This document shows positions 1 through 8,172 of a DNA stretch of 13,178 bases, in pieces. The stretch is from Gammaproteobacteria bacterium (GTDB lineage: Bacteria; Pseudomonadota; Gammaproteobacteria; SZUA-140), in NCBI GenBank assembly GCA_003230195.1, contig QIHH01000238.1:1-13178 (forward strand), in the 5' to 3' direction. Each line of letters starts with the position of its first letter. Position 1 is the stretch's first letter. The notes beneath the pieces were generated by a model. The model was given only the letters and a program-made list of their open reading frames with translations, did no database searches and had not been told where the DNA came from. Position numbers and translations under genes: made by a program.

Positions 1-352
1 CAACGTCCAACGCGCGGCGCATCTCAGCAACGGTTTTGGCAACACCTGAAAAGACAATCTTGCTCGGATCACCACCTGCCACAATCACACGCTCCAGTTC
101 ACCGACCGAAACAATATCAAAGCCGGAACCAAGGCGCGCAAAAAGGTTCAGCACCGCCAGATTTGAATTGGCCTTAACCGCATAACAGATCAGATGATCG
201 TGTCCAGCAAAGACATCATCAAAGGCATGCCAGTGGCGCTCTAATGTGGCGCGGGAATAAACGTAACAGGGCGACCCATGCTCAACCGCAATCTGGGCAA
301 GCGCGACATCTTCAGCAAACAGCTGTCCATTTTTATAACTAAAATGATCCAT
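1..352 (-). CDS. lysA: Diaminopimelate decarboxylase, N-terminal part (runs off left edge)
   Basis: LysA converts meso-diaminopimelate to L-lysine plus CO2 in the cytoplasm, using pyridoxal phosphate; it is the last step of lysine biosynthesis. The first 117 residues are visible. They begin MDHFSYKNGQLFAEDV, typical of the gammaproteobacterial enzyme, and contain YAVKANSNLAVLN with the expected PLP lysine at Lys60, then LGSGFDIVSVGELERV and a FSGVAKT segment, where the family usually has FSGVGK (Gly to Ala here). The ATG at 352-350 is chosen because the protein aligns from its first residue. There is one base between the lptM stop and this start, so translation is probably coupled to lptM. 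No independent Shine-Dalgarno is obvious. The fold type III barrel continues outside the window; dapF is the usual next gene but is not visible. Confidence 0.95.
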   Translation of the reverse strand, partial: MDHFSYKNGQLFAEDVALAQIAVEHGSPCYVYSRATLERHWHAFDDVFAGHDHLICYAVKANSNLAVLNLFARLGSGFDIVSVGELERVIVAGGDPSKIVFSGVAKTVAEMRRALDV

Positions 353-353
353 C

Positions 354-464
354 TTAAAATACAACTATATTCAGCAATATTGAACTGTCCGGCAGATAGA
401 GGCCGCCCTTCTGTCCGCAGGAGGTTAACAATAGTGCCAACGCAACACAACTCATTGTTCGCAT
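354..464 (-). CDS. lptM: LptM (YifL-type) small outer-membrane lipoprotein
   Basis: This 36-residue gene is easily missed because of its size. It starts MRTMSCVALALLLTSC: a short signal peptide with a lipobox LTSC and acylated Cys16, followed by GQKGGLYLPD. That closely matches the diagnostic CGQKGPLYLP motif of LptM, with Pro replaced by Gly. In E. coli LptM helps the LPS translocon LptDE acquire its native disulfides at the outer membrane. The gene ends one base before lysA, the gene arrangement seen in many gammaproteobacteria, which strongly supports the call. An in-frame ATG ten codons upstream (494-492) would give a 46-residue form beginning MCQLSKIRDV. Neither start has a clean ribosome binding site. 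The last ten residues (SSILLNIVVF) are hydrophobic and not typical. Identity is confident; the exact start is not. Confidence 0.85.
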   Translation of the reverse strand: MRTMSCVALALLLTSCGQKGGLYLPDSSILLNIVVF

Positions 465-518
465 CACATCACGAATTTTGGATAACTGGCACATGGTGGT
501 TCCCGGCAAATAAAGGCC

Positions 519-547
519 AGTATAAACGTTCGCTGGGAAATTCAGAA
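519..547 (-). promoter_or_regulatory. Candidate sigma-70 promoter for lptM-lysA
   Basis: Reading the minus strand, a good -10 box TATACT (524-519) lies 17 bases after a weak -35 TTCTGA (547-542). The predicted start near 512 would give a leader of about 18 or 48 bases, depending on the lptM start. It sits in the 80-110 bp gap after the giant gene's stop codon, where lptM-lysA needs its own promoter. The -35 matches the consensus at only three positions, so this is tentative. Confidence 0.35.
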
Positions 548-573
548 ATCACGATTGCGAAAGGGATTAATGC

Positions 574-3500
574 TTAAAGAATTTCTGATTTCAAATCAGC
601 GTTGCTACCCAAAAAAGAGCCGGGCCAGTGGGCCCGCCTAGACCCGCTCAGATTGAACCAGATGAATAGGGAGAGAGCCAAAATAACAGCTAGGTTGATG
701 ATACCGCCGCCTCCCAGTTGGCTGTTGACCTCCTGCTGTTGCTCATCGGGTTCTATGACCACCGGTAGCGGCTCATCTCCACCTTCTGCTGGTGATTCAA
801 CCACACCAATCTGACCGGGGTCTTCAATGACGTGATTGACAATACCATCGGTGTCGTTAGGACCGCCATCTTCAATGGTTAGCTGCACACAGAGATCACC
901 GACGGTAAGCCCCGGAGTATAAGCCGCATCTCTGGGCATGGGGCATAAACCAGGCAGGCCGGGTGCGGAGCTGAGCGAATTATTGACATCTTCGACAAAA
1001 TCATTCCAACCATTAATCGGATGATATTTGCGGTACCGTGCCCCGCTTGGCAGTGGCTCAAACTGTGGGATGACCACTCTGGCTGAACTGCCGGCAACGG
1101 GCAGGTTGGTGATTTCAAAATCAAAATAACCGCCGCTGTTAGGAAGGATATCCTGTGCGCTGGCCGCCCCTGGCCCTCCTTCACCATCGCCGAAATTGGC
1201 GATGTCAGCAACGCTCACTCGCGCTGAATCACTACCGGCAGCAAAGGCGATATCTCCCAGACGCAGCGCGAGACCGGGGTCTGTGCGCATCACGTAACTT
1301 TTGTACTGCACAGGCAGCTGCTGTAATGCATTGAGCGGCAGGTTTCTGTCGGGTATCGTGGGGATATTGTTTGGGTCGAGGTAGTCGGGAATGCCATCAC
1401 CATCGCTGTCATCATAAGATTCTGAGGAGTCACTTAAGAAATCACCGTCGGAGTCGGTAGATCCCAGTGTGGGTGCCGTTGCTACCACCTCAAACAGCAG
1501 TTCGTTGCTCACCGCCAGCAGCGGGCTGCCGTCGTCGCTGACTGTCACGCGCGCTTTATAAAAGCCGGGTGTCAACCCACTGGGGTCAAAGACGAAAGTC
1601 GCGGGATCACCGTCCAGATTGTCATCGACCAGGCTGTTATTGGTCAGGCTCCAGTCGTAGCTGTGGCTATCCCCCGGATTGGGGTCGGCCACGCTGGCCG
1701 TCATCGTCACATTGCCGCTACTGGCAACCACCAGATGGGTCTGAAGCCCCCCCTGAATCGCCATAAGCGAGGTGGCGGGGCGTAAATTGGCATCGGTAAT
1801 GATAACCGTATGGCTGATCTTGTTGCCGAATCCCCCCTGGCGGGAAGGAACACCGCCCGGCGGTGAGAAGCTTTGCATGGTGAAAATAATGGTCTCATCA
1901 CCTTCAGGTACACCATCAGCCACGGTATTAAAGGTAACGTCGTTGGTGGTGACTGTCGAGGCGATCGCAATGCTATTATCCGCCGCATCATGATCGGCCG
2001 GGTTGTCAGCCGACCCTGCTACAGTATAGGTCATCGTAACGGGACTCTCCGCTTCACGCTTGACCACAGACACGCTGACTGTTGTGCCCTCAGCAACGAC
2101 CTGGTCGGGGCCAAAGCTGAGCGGCGTTATAATAGTTCCAGAGGAGAGAATAGTGGCACTGTCGGCACGCGGTGAACCCACGATATAAGCGGCATTGTCA
2201 CTCAGCGAAAGCGCCAGCGTCTCCTGACCCTCCGGGTCGATATCACTGATACTCAAAACATTGATATCACGCCAACTCCGTCCACCGAAAATGGTCACCG
2301 TGCCACTCGGCGTTACATAGTCGATGCCGCTGGTGGCGGTGCCACCGCTAATGCTGTAATTGACTGTCAGGCTTGATGCGGTACTGCCACTGCGGGAAAC
2401 CCTGAAAATAGCGGCCCCACCTTCGCCGACACTATCCGTCCTGGTCATTATCGTCACCACTGGTAGGGCGTCATCATCGCGGTTGGTCACCGTGACATCG
2501 GCGGGGTTGAGTGCTGCGTAGTTGCTGTCACCACTGGTGACGCTGGTAACAATGGTATAAGCCACATCGCCATCTACCACAGCGTCATCCTGACCAATCA
2601 CAGTAACAGTTTGTGGTGTCTCCCAGTCGGCCGAGGTAAAGGTAACACTGGTCACAAGGGTGCTTCCCTCTGTGGCTGTATCACTGGCAAAATTAATCGT
2701 GACATCCGCTGTAGGAAGACTGGTCAGCACCACACTGAAGATGTCGTTGCCACCTTGTTCGGTAGTGACTAGGCCGCTGGTGGGGCTGATCGTGATACCA
2801 TTGGCCGTGCCGTCACTAATGGTCACGCTGGCACTCGCGGGTGCGCCTACCATGTAGCTGGCTGCGGTGCTCAAAGTCAGAATGACTGCTTCACTCGCCT
2901 CGAAAAACCCATCCAGCAGCGCTGTCACGGTGATGACAGTACTGCTGTCGCCAGCCGCGATGGTGATGCTGCCGTTCAGACTCTGATAGTCGAGACCGTT
3001 GGTAGCGGTTCCGCCGACGGTATAGAAGAGCTGCAATGGTGATGGCGTTCCTCCCGTCCGCGATACGGTAAAGGTGCCACTGTCGGAACCGCTCTCGCTG
3101 GCAACGCCATCGCTAGCGATGACACTCACTGTGGGCTGTTCATCATCCAGATTAACCACTGCCACGTCGTCGCCATTCATGCCGCTATAGCGGCTGTCGG
3201 CACTCACTGCTGCTGCGGTGATGACCATATATGGGAAGTTACCATCCACGATTCCGTCATCAACACCGATAACAGTGACGTTCTGCGGCGTAGACCAGTC
3301 TGCCGGCGTAAAGAGCAGAGATGTGCTGCTGAGCACCCCCTCTGTCAAGTCACTGGAGAGAGTAATGGTAACGTTGGCACTAGGAGCATCGGTAAGTACC
3401 ACACTGAAACTGGCACTGCCACCCGCCTCGGTGGTTACCAGCCCAGCAGTGGGATGAACTTTGATCGCAGCTTGGTCACTGAGGTAGAGGAAAGCAGCAC

Positions 3501-6500
3501 CCTCGTTGAAGAGATCACCATCATAAAGAGTTGCACCAACAATAAAATCGTCGTTTCCATCGCCATCCACATCACCGCTGCCTGCTACCGCCGTGCCAAA
3601 CAGGGCGAACGGCTGGTCGATCTCCCGTGTCACCGGGTTACCGAGACCGCTAGCGGAACCAAAGTAGATATAGATCCTGCCTTCATCTGTTTCACCGTTA
3701 TCGTATCGATTCGCGCCGGCGATGATGTCAGAAAAACCATCGTTATTGAGGTCTCCGACGGTAGCAGCCGCGATCCCCAGTTTGCCGTTCGCCTGATTGT
3801 TTTCATCAGTCCAAGGGATGCTCGTCAGACCGGTCGGGGAGCCATAATAGAGGTAGAGCCGCCCTTCGTTATTTTCGTCACTGATACTATCAAAACCATC
3901 AGCACCGATAATGATATCGTCACAGCCGTAACCGCCATCGGTATCCCCATTAACGTTACCAGCACCGTCCACTGAATTGCCAAAACCGCTACCTACCTGC
4001 GGGCCAAGCACCGTCCAGTCAGCATTGCCATCAGTGCGCAATCCAGCTGGACTACCGTGATAGACCCACACTCGCCCCCATAGTCCATTAAAAGCGACAG
4101 AATGGTATTTCGGTGCGCCCACAATGACATCGGCGAAGCCGTCACAGTTAACATCGGCACTACCAATGGCTCGACCGTAGTGAGTGCTGAAAAATGCGTT
4201 ACTGCCACCGGTCTCTCCCTGCCAAGCGACATCACCATCGCTGAGGTGAGCGATACCATCCGGCACTGTATCCGGCAGGCCGCTCGCCGAGCCGTAGAAG
4301 AGAAACGCCGCTCCTTCTTTAACGAACTGAGGAAAGCCTGCATCTGGATCAACAAAATCGGCCGCATAATAGTTATCAGCACCCACCAGGATGTCATCAA
4401 AACCATCCCCGTTGATGTCACCAGCGCTGCTCACAGCGGCTCCAAAATTGGCGCCGGCCTGATCGACTTCTGCCATCCAGTCAGGGGTGGCGGGCAGACC
4501 CAGTGCTGAACCATAGTAGACAAACACCCGCCCTTCGTCGGTTTCACCACCATCATATTTACGCGCACCGATGATGATGTCGGCAAAGCCATCACCATTC
4601 ACATCGCCTGCTCCCGCGACTGACCAGCCGAATTCGGCGCTGGCCTGGTCGATTTCCGCAACCCAGGGGGTGGTCGAAAACCCTGCTGGCGCACCAAAGT
4701 AGACATAAGCGCGCCCTTCGTTGCTCTGGTCGTTATCATGTTTGGGAGCGCCAACAATGAAGTCGGCAAAGCCGTCTCCGTTGATATCGCCAGCGCTGTT
4801 GAGCGAACGACCAAACAGTGAACCGGCTTGATTACCTTCTATGATGCTGATGCCTGTTTCCAGATCATTGTCATGATTGGTGACCGCAACATCAGCCGCA
4901 TTCAGGTTGTTATAAAGGGCGTCGCCACTGACCGCCGGAGCCGTAACAATGGAGTAGGGGATATTGCCATCTAGGACTACATCATCGACCCCCGTGACCG
5001 TGACCACTTGCGGGGTTCTGAAATCGGCCATGGTAAAGGTCAGTGAGGCGGGGGAGACGGTACCCTCTAGGAGATTAGTGCTGGTGAGACCTACGGTGAC
5101 ATCGGCCGTGGGTTGTGCGTCCAGTACCACTGTGAAGGTGGCGCTGCCGAGATCTTCGGTGGTCACCAGCTCGATTGTCGGATCGACGATGATGGCGGTA
5201 ACATCATCGTCCTCGTTGCGCACGGTCACATCATCGGCTATCAGCCCGTTATAACCAGCGTCACTGCTATTCACGGCAAAGCTGAGGGTATATTGAACCG
5301 TGCCGTCGTCCAGTGCATCATCGACACCGCTAATGTTGATTGTTTGAGGCACATTCCAATCGCCAGTTGTAAAGGTCAACGCAGCAGGTGATGCCACCCC
5401 TTCCGCCGAATTATTACTGATGACGTTGAGGGTGACATCTGCGGTTGGTAGTCTATCCAGCACAATGGTGAAAGATGAAGTTTTGGTAGTACCATCCTCA
5501 GAGGTGACATGGAAGTTGGTGTAGCTTTGTGGTGGATTGATCGTGATATGAGCCGGAGCAGGTGTGCTGAGATAAGCAAACACAGTTCCACGAGTACTAT
5601 TCGTGCCACCGAGGGCGATAGCGTAGTTGGGTGCGCCAATGACAAAGTCGCTTAGTGTGTCGCCATCAAAATTCCCAACGGAGACGGAGACGCCGAACTG
5701 AGCACCCTCTTGGGGGCCATCCACTGTCTCATCAGGATCGCTACCCGGGCCGCTCGCACCGCCATAGAAGAGATACACCCGCCCCGGATGGCCCGTCAAA
5801 CCACCATGATACACCGGCCAACCGACGATAAAATCATCGTAGCTATCCCCATTGATATTACCAGCGCTGCTGATCGTGGCAGCAAAACCAGTATCGGAGC
5901 CGTGCGAATGGCCTTCGTTGGGGACGGCATAACTCCAGTCGGGATTGCCATCTGTCCTAGGGCCTCCAGTTGCACCATAGTAGAGGTGAATGCGCCCGCC
6001 ATTACTCACTGGTTCGCCAACGATAAAATCGCCAAAGCCATCACCATTGACATCACCGGCTTTGGCGACTGTCCTGCCAAAGCTAAAAGCGCGGCTATCC
6101 TGCCAATCCACAACTGTATTGGGGATACCTGCCGCGACACCATAGTAGAGATAGACATTGCCATTACGCGAACCCACCAGCAGGTCATCGACCATATCGT
6201 TATTGACATCGCCGATGCCCGCGACCGACTGACCAAAACCACCTGTACCGGTCACTGACCAACTATAGTCGCTGGGGTGGGCAACACCATCGCCATCGCC
6301 ATCAGGCAACCCGCTGATATCGCCAAAAAAGAGTGTGGCGATACCGTTACCAGAGCGACGCCCACCAACCAGCAGGTCATCACAGCTATCCTGGTTGATA
6401 TCGCCTGCGTTGCTAAGCGACCAACCGAACCAAGCAAAGTTGGTGTCGCTCTCTGCGCGCCAGTCGGGTGTGGCGGGGAGGCCCGTATTGCTACCGTAAT

Positions 6501-6960
6501 AAACATAGACCTGTCCTTCATTTGACTGGCCAGAAGCACCTGAATAGGCACCCACAGCAACATCGTCAATGCCATCACAGTTAAAATCACCAGCAGCGAG
6601 GGCGCTACCAAAGTTACCCGCATTGACCGTATCTTGCCAATCAGGGGTGCCGACAGAGCCGCTCTGCGGGGTAAATTGACCATTGGCCGAACCGTAATAA
6701 ACATACACGGATCTCGCTTGAGGCCGACTGACGATGATATCGTCATAACCATCATTGTTAACATCACCTGCGGTGCTCACTACCTTGCCAAAATCGGTAA
6801 AAAAAGTTGGCAATCCCGGAGTCAACTGGACTGCTCTGTGCTGGTTTGCACTAGCCGGCATAGTTGCCAGCAACATCACCAGTAGTAGTAGAAGAAGAAG
6901 AAGAAGAAGAAGAAAAGACCCGCCTGAACGGAATACAATTTTCATTTGGGTAAAATTCAT
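574..6960 (-). CDS. Giant calcium-binding surface protein: two FG-GAP propellers, Calx-beta domains, choice-of-anchor U, GlyGly-CTERM-like anchor
   Basis: Probable exported, surface-anchored adhesin of about 2,130 residues. Approximate order, numbered from GTG 6963: signal peptide 1-39 with an 11-leucine core and ASA cleavage site; seven FG-GAP blades 55-466 with calcium loops such as DVNNDGYDD; two Calx-beta-like repeats 467-586 and 587-700 (pattern LTFT..W..PQ.VTV.GVDD); seven more blades 705-1160; beta-sandwiches 1163-1274, 1275-1382 (Calx-beta), 1386-1496, 1497-1606 (Calx-beta), 1607-1722; PKD-like 1724-1828; thrombospondin type 3 repeat near 1830-1862; choice-of-anchor U-like 1868-2050; acidic linker; GGGG 2084-2087, membrane helix to 2107, SRR, then an odd 19-residue tail. 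A GGAG nine bases before ATG 6960 supports that start; GTG 6963 is equally possible. It follows the 6979-8025 gene in one operon. The ligand is unknown. FG-GAP, Calx-beta and anchor assignments come from recognised patterns, not a search. Confidence 0.93.
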   Translation of the reverse strand: MNFTQMKIVFRSGGSFLLLLLLLLLLLVMLLATMPASANQHRAVQLTPGLPTFFTDFGKVVSTAGDVNNDGYDDIIVSRPQARSVYVYYGSANGQFTPQSGSVGTPDWQDTVNAGNFGSALAAGDFNCDGIDDVAVGAYSGASGQSNEGQVYVYYGSNTGLPATPDWRAESDTNFAWFGWSLSNAGDINQDSCDDLLVGGRRSGNGIATLFFGDISGLPDGDGDGVAHPSDYSWSVTGTGGFGQSVAGIGDVNNDMVDDLLVGSRNGNVYLYYGVAAGIPNTVVDWQDSRAFSFGRTVAKAGDVNGDGFGDFIVGEPVSNGGRIHLYYGATGGPRTDGNPDWSYAVPNEGHSHGSDTGFAATISSAGNINGDSYDDFIVGWPVYHGGLTGHPGRVYLFYGGASGPGSDPDETVDGPQEGAQFGVSVSVGNFDGDTLSDFVIGAPNYAIALGGTNSTRGTVFAYLSTPAPAHITINPPQSYTNFHVTSEDGTTKTSSFTIVLDRLPTADVTLNVISNNSAEGVASPAALTFTTGDWNVPQTINISGVDDALDDGTVQYTLSFAVNSSDAGYNGLIADDVTVRNEDDDVTAIIVDPTIELVTTEDLGSATFTVVLDAQPTADVTVGLTSTNLLEGTVSPASLTFTMADFRTPQVVTVTGVDDVVLDGNIPYSIVTAPAVSGDALYNNLNAADVAVTNHDNDLETGISIIEGNQAGSLFGRSLNSAGDINGDGFADFIVGAPKHDNDQSNEGRAYVYFGAPAGFSTTPWVAEIDQASAEFGWSVAGAGDVNGDGFADIIIGARKYDGGETDEGRVFVYYGSALGLPATPDWMAEVDQAGANFGAAVSSAGDINGDGFDDILVGADNYYAADFVDPDAGFPQFVKEGAAFLFYGSASGLPDTVPDGIAHLSDGDVAWQGETGGSNAFFSTHYGRAIGSADVNCDGFADVIVGAPKYHSVAFNGLWGRVWVYHGSPAGLRTDGNADWTVLGPQVGSGFGNSVDGAGNVNGDTDGGYGCDDIIIGADGFDSISDENNEGRLYLYYGSPTGLTSIPWTDENNQANGKLGIAAATVGDLNNDGFSDIIAGANRYDNGETDEGRIYIYFGSASGLGNPVTREIDQPFALFGTAVAGSGDVDGDGNDDFIVGATLYDGDLFNEGAAFLYLSDQAAIKVHPTAGLVTTEAGGSASFSVVLTDAPSANVTITLSSDLTEGVLSSTSLLFTPADWSTPQNVTVIGVDDGIVDGNFPYMVITAAAVSADSRYSGMNGDDVAVVNLDDEQPTVSVIASDGVASESGSDSGTFTVSRTGGTPSPLQLFYTVGGTATNGLDYQSLNGSITIAAGDSSTVITVTALLDGFFEASEAVILTLSTAASYMVGAPASASVTISDGTANGITISPTSGLVTTEQGGNDIFSVVLTSLPTADVTINFASDTATEGSTLVTSVTFTSADWETPQTVTVIGQDDAVVDGDVAYTIVTSVTSGDSNYAALNPADVTVTNRDDDALPVVTIMTRTDSVGEGGAAIFRVSRSGSTASSLTVNYSISGGTATSGIDYVTPSGTVTIFGGRSWRDINVLSISDIDPEGQETLALSLSDNAAYIVGSPRADSATILSSGTIITPLSFGPDQVVAEGTTVSVSVVKREAESPVTMTYTVAGSADNPADHDAADNSIAIASTVTTNDVTFNTVADGVPEGDETIIFTMQSFSPPGGVPSRQGGFGNKISHTVIITDANLRPATSLMAIQGGLQTHLVVASSGNVTMTASVADPNPGDSHSYDWSLTNNSLVDDNLDGDPATFVFDPSGLTPGFYKARVTVSDDGSPLLAVSNELLFEVVATAPTLGSTDSDGDFLSDSSESYDDSDGDGIPDYLDPNNIPTIPDRNLPLNALQQLPVQYKSYVMRTDPGLALRLGDIAFAAGSDSARVSVADIANFGDGEGGPGAASAQDILPNSGGYFDFEITNLPVAGSSARVVIPQFEPLPSGARYRKYHPINGWNDFVEDVNNSLSSAPGLPGLCPMPRDAAYTPGLTVGDLCVQLTIEDGGPNDTDGIVNHVIEDPGQIGVVESPAEGGDEPLPVVIEPDEQQQEVNSQLGGGGIINLAVILALSLFIWFNLSGSRRAHWPGSFLGSNADLKSEIL
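611..639 (-). terminator. Intrinsic terminator-like hairpin inside the 3' end of the giant gene
   Basis: On the minus strand a CGGGCC/GGCCCG stem (636-631 and 626-621) with a CACT loop is extended, across a C/C mismatch on the printed strand, by two more pairs. A run of six T (616-611) follows almost immediately. It has the form of a Rho-independent terminator for the operon. Unusually, it lies upstream of the stop codon (576-574), inside the codons for the last twenty residues. The hairpin is directly visible; that it terminates is inferred. Confidence 0.5.
3484..4851 (-). repeat. Second seven-bladed FG-GAP propeller (protein-level repeats)
   Basis: A second array of seven FG-GAP repeats, separated from the first by two Calx-beta-like domains. 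Calcium loops read DINGDGFAD, DVNGDGFAD, DINGDGFDD, DVNCDGFAD, a lengthened loop NVNGDTDGGYGCDD, DLNNDGFSD and DVDGDGNDD. The blades are more regular than those of the first array (for example YDGGETDEGRVFVYYGS), which suggests a more recent or better maintained array. Again seven copies, enough for one complete propeller. Confidence 0.85.
5566..6801 (-). repeat. First seven-bladed FG-GAP propeller (protein-level repeats)
   Basis: Seven imperfect repeats of about 55-65 residues, each with the signature FG..V..AGD.N.DG.DD..VG and most followed by a VYVYYG-type strand. Calcium-loop residues begin at Asp67, Asp126, Asp188, Asp252, Asp304, Asn369 and Asn431. Loops 3, 4, 6 and 7 deviate (QDS, NDM, GDS, GDT in place of the usual NDG/GDG). 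Seven copies fit one closed integrin-alpha-like beta-propeller. Confidence 0.85.
6890..6913 (-). repeat. Trinucleotide microsatellite (AGA/TCT)8 in the signal peptide
   Basis: Eight perfect AGA triplets on the plus strand. Read on the coding strand they give seven consecutive CTT leucine codons, extended by three CTA and one CTG to an 11-leucine core (residues 18-28) of the giant protein's signal peptide. Gain or loss of a triplet would change the length of the hydrophobic core without shifting frame. Confidence 0.9.
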
Positions 6961-6978
6961 CACGAGATACTCCGCAAA

Positions 6979-8025
6979 CTACGGACAGGAACCGGTAATA
7001 GCACCGCTGTCACATTTTCCTTCATTACCTGTTCCAAAGGGGTTCTGTGCGGCATCAAAAAAACTGCCCCAGTTCAGGTTAAGTTGATCCATCCCCCCAT
7101 CGGCATAACTATAACTGCCTTCTTCAAAATTCCAGGTCTGATAGCCGTCACTCCCGCCGGTATTGGTCCAGGTATAACGACCGCCAGTGACGGCGCTATT
7201 CTGGATGTCGGTGGCCATGTTGAAGCTGCCGCCATTATTAAAATTGCTGGTGTTGCCACTCCCTGTCATCGGAACGGTAGCGCCAACAGGCACAAAAGCG
7301 GGAAGGGTTACCGTGTTGATCAACGTGCCCGCCGTGGTGTCATCAGCGTAGCTGATGCTGCTCATGTCCAGATCAAAAAAAGCAGAGAAGCCCTCGGAAG
7401 CGTCATTAACCGTCTGTATGATTCTTGGCTTGGTACCCAGCGCTGCTTTAGTGAAATCCGAGCAGAACTCTGCGCCGTTGCAACTCCAAGTCTCGCTCGC
7501 TGCATCCCAACTGCCCCCCAATACCTGCCGCATGACGACCTTGGTGGGGGTGCCGGTACCATTGCCGGTGGTCTTGAAATCGTTAGCGGGATTAAGCCCA
7601 AGTGGATCCCAGCCATTGCCGCTCTGCACATCCAGATCTTGCCGGTACAGGCCCCCACCAGGGAAGTTTGAAGGACGCCCCCCGCTGCCATCGGATAGCA
7701 GGGCTAATCCCCCCTGTGTGATATAAACTTCCATGACAAAACCTTGCTCAGGGTCACCTATAATCTGATGCCAATAAGCAACACCATCAATAGAGACAGA
7801 CTCCTGAGAAAAGGGAGTTGTGTCTGGATCTAGCTCTTGCGCAGCACCCGCAGTTGCACATAGACCGCCAGCAACGCCAGTATTGCATGAGCCTGGAAAG
7901 AATCCACTAGTGGATGGTTGTGCGAAATCCAGCGAAAAGTCGGCGCCAAAGGAAAAGAGGCTTGCTAGGCAGAAGAAACCAGTAGCCGCAATAATGAGCA
8001 TTTTTTTGCCGGGTGTTACCGGCAT
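6979..8025 (-). CDS. Exported protein of unknown function, six cysteines, operon partner of the giant surface protein
   Basis: I do not recognise a family. The 348-residue product starts MPVTPGKKMLIIAATGFF, a Sec signal peptide with Lys7-Lys8 and a hydrophobic stretch to about residue 26, with cleavage likely near Gly27/Ala28. Outside the signal peptide are exactly six cysteines in three close pairs: Cys47/56, Cys182/188 and Cys338/347. This suggests three local disulfides and an extracytoplasmic location. The rest is rich in Gly, Asn, Ser, Thr and aromatic residues, as in beta-rich secreted proteins, with no C-terminal membrane anchor or lipobox. The stop lies 15-18 bases before the giant gene's start, so the two are almost certainly co-transcribed and may work together. 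The ATG at 8025 has only a weak upstream AAGG/GGTG; ATG at codon 9 is an alternative start that would leave a shorter n-region. Confidence 0.85.
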   Translation of the reverse strand: MPVTPGKKMLIIAATGFFCLASLFSFGADFSLDFAQPSTSGFFPGSCNTGVAGGLCATAGAAQELDPDTTPFSQESVSIDGVAYWHQIIGDPEQGFVMEVYITQGGLALLSDGSGGRPSNFPGGGLYRQDLDVQSGNGWDPLGLNPANDFKTTGNGTGTPTKVVMRQVLGGSWDAASETWSCNGAEFCSDFTKAALGTKPRIIQTVNDASEGFSAFFDLDMSSISYADDTTAGTLINTVTLPAFVPVGATVPMTGSGNTSNFNNGGSFNMATDIQNSAVTGGRYTWTNTGGSDGYQTWNFEEGSYSYADGGMDQLNLNWGSFFDAAQNPFGTGNEGKCDSGAITGSCP

Positions 8026-8172
8026 TATGTCACACCGACCTTGAAGAACATCTTTAGCACCACAACTTCAACTCCTGACTTGTGACGTCCTGGTCAAGTG
8101 TAATAGTATTAGCAGAGATGATGCTTGCTGGTTAACTCCATTTTCCCACGCATTTGCGCGTAATATTGCAGC

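Noticed and set aside
278..577. Plus-strand 99-codon frame opposite lysA-lptM
   Set aside because: It is antisense to lysA and lptM, both well supported on the minus strand, and has no signal of its own.
3454..6885. Long plus-strand open frames opposite the giant gene (for example 3454-3975, 5710-6258)
   Set aside because: They are antisense shadows of the repetitive Asp/Gly-rich FG-GAP coding sequence; their Ile/Asp-rich translations simply mirror the repeated codons.
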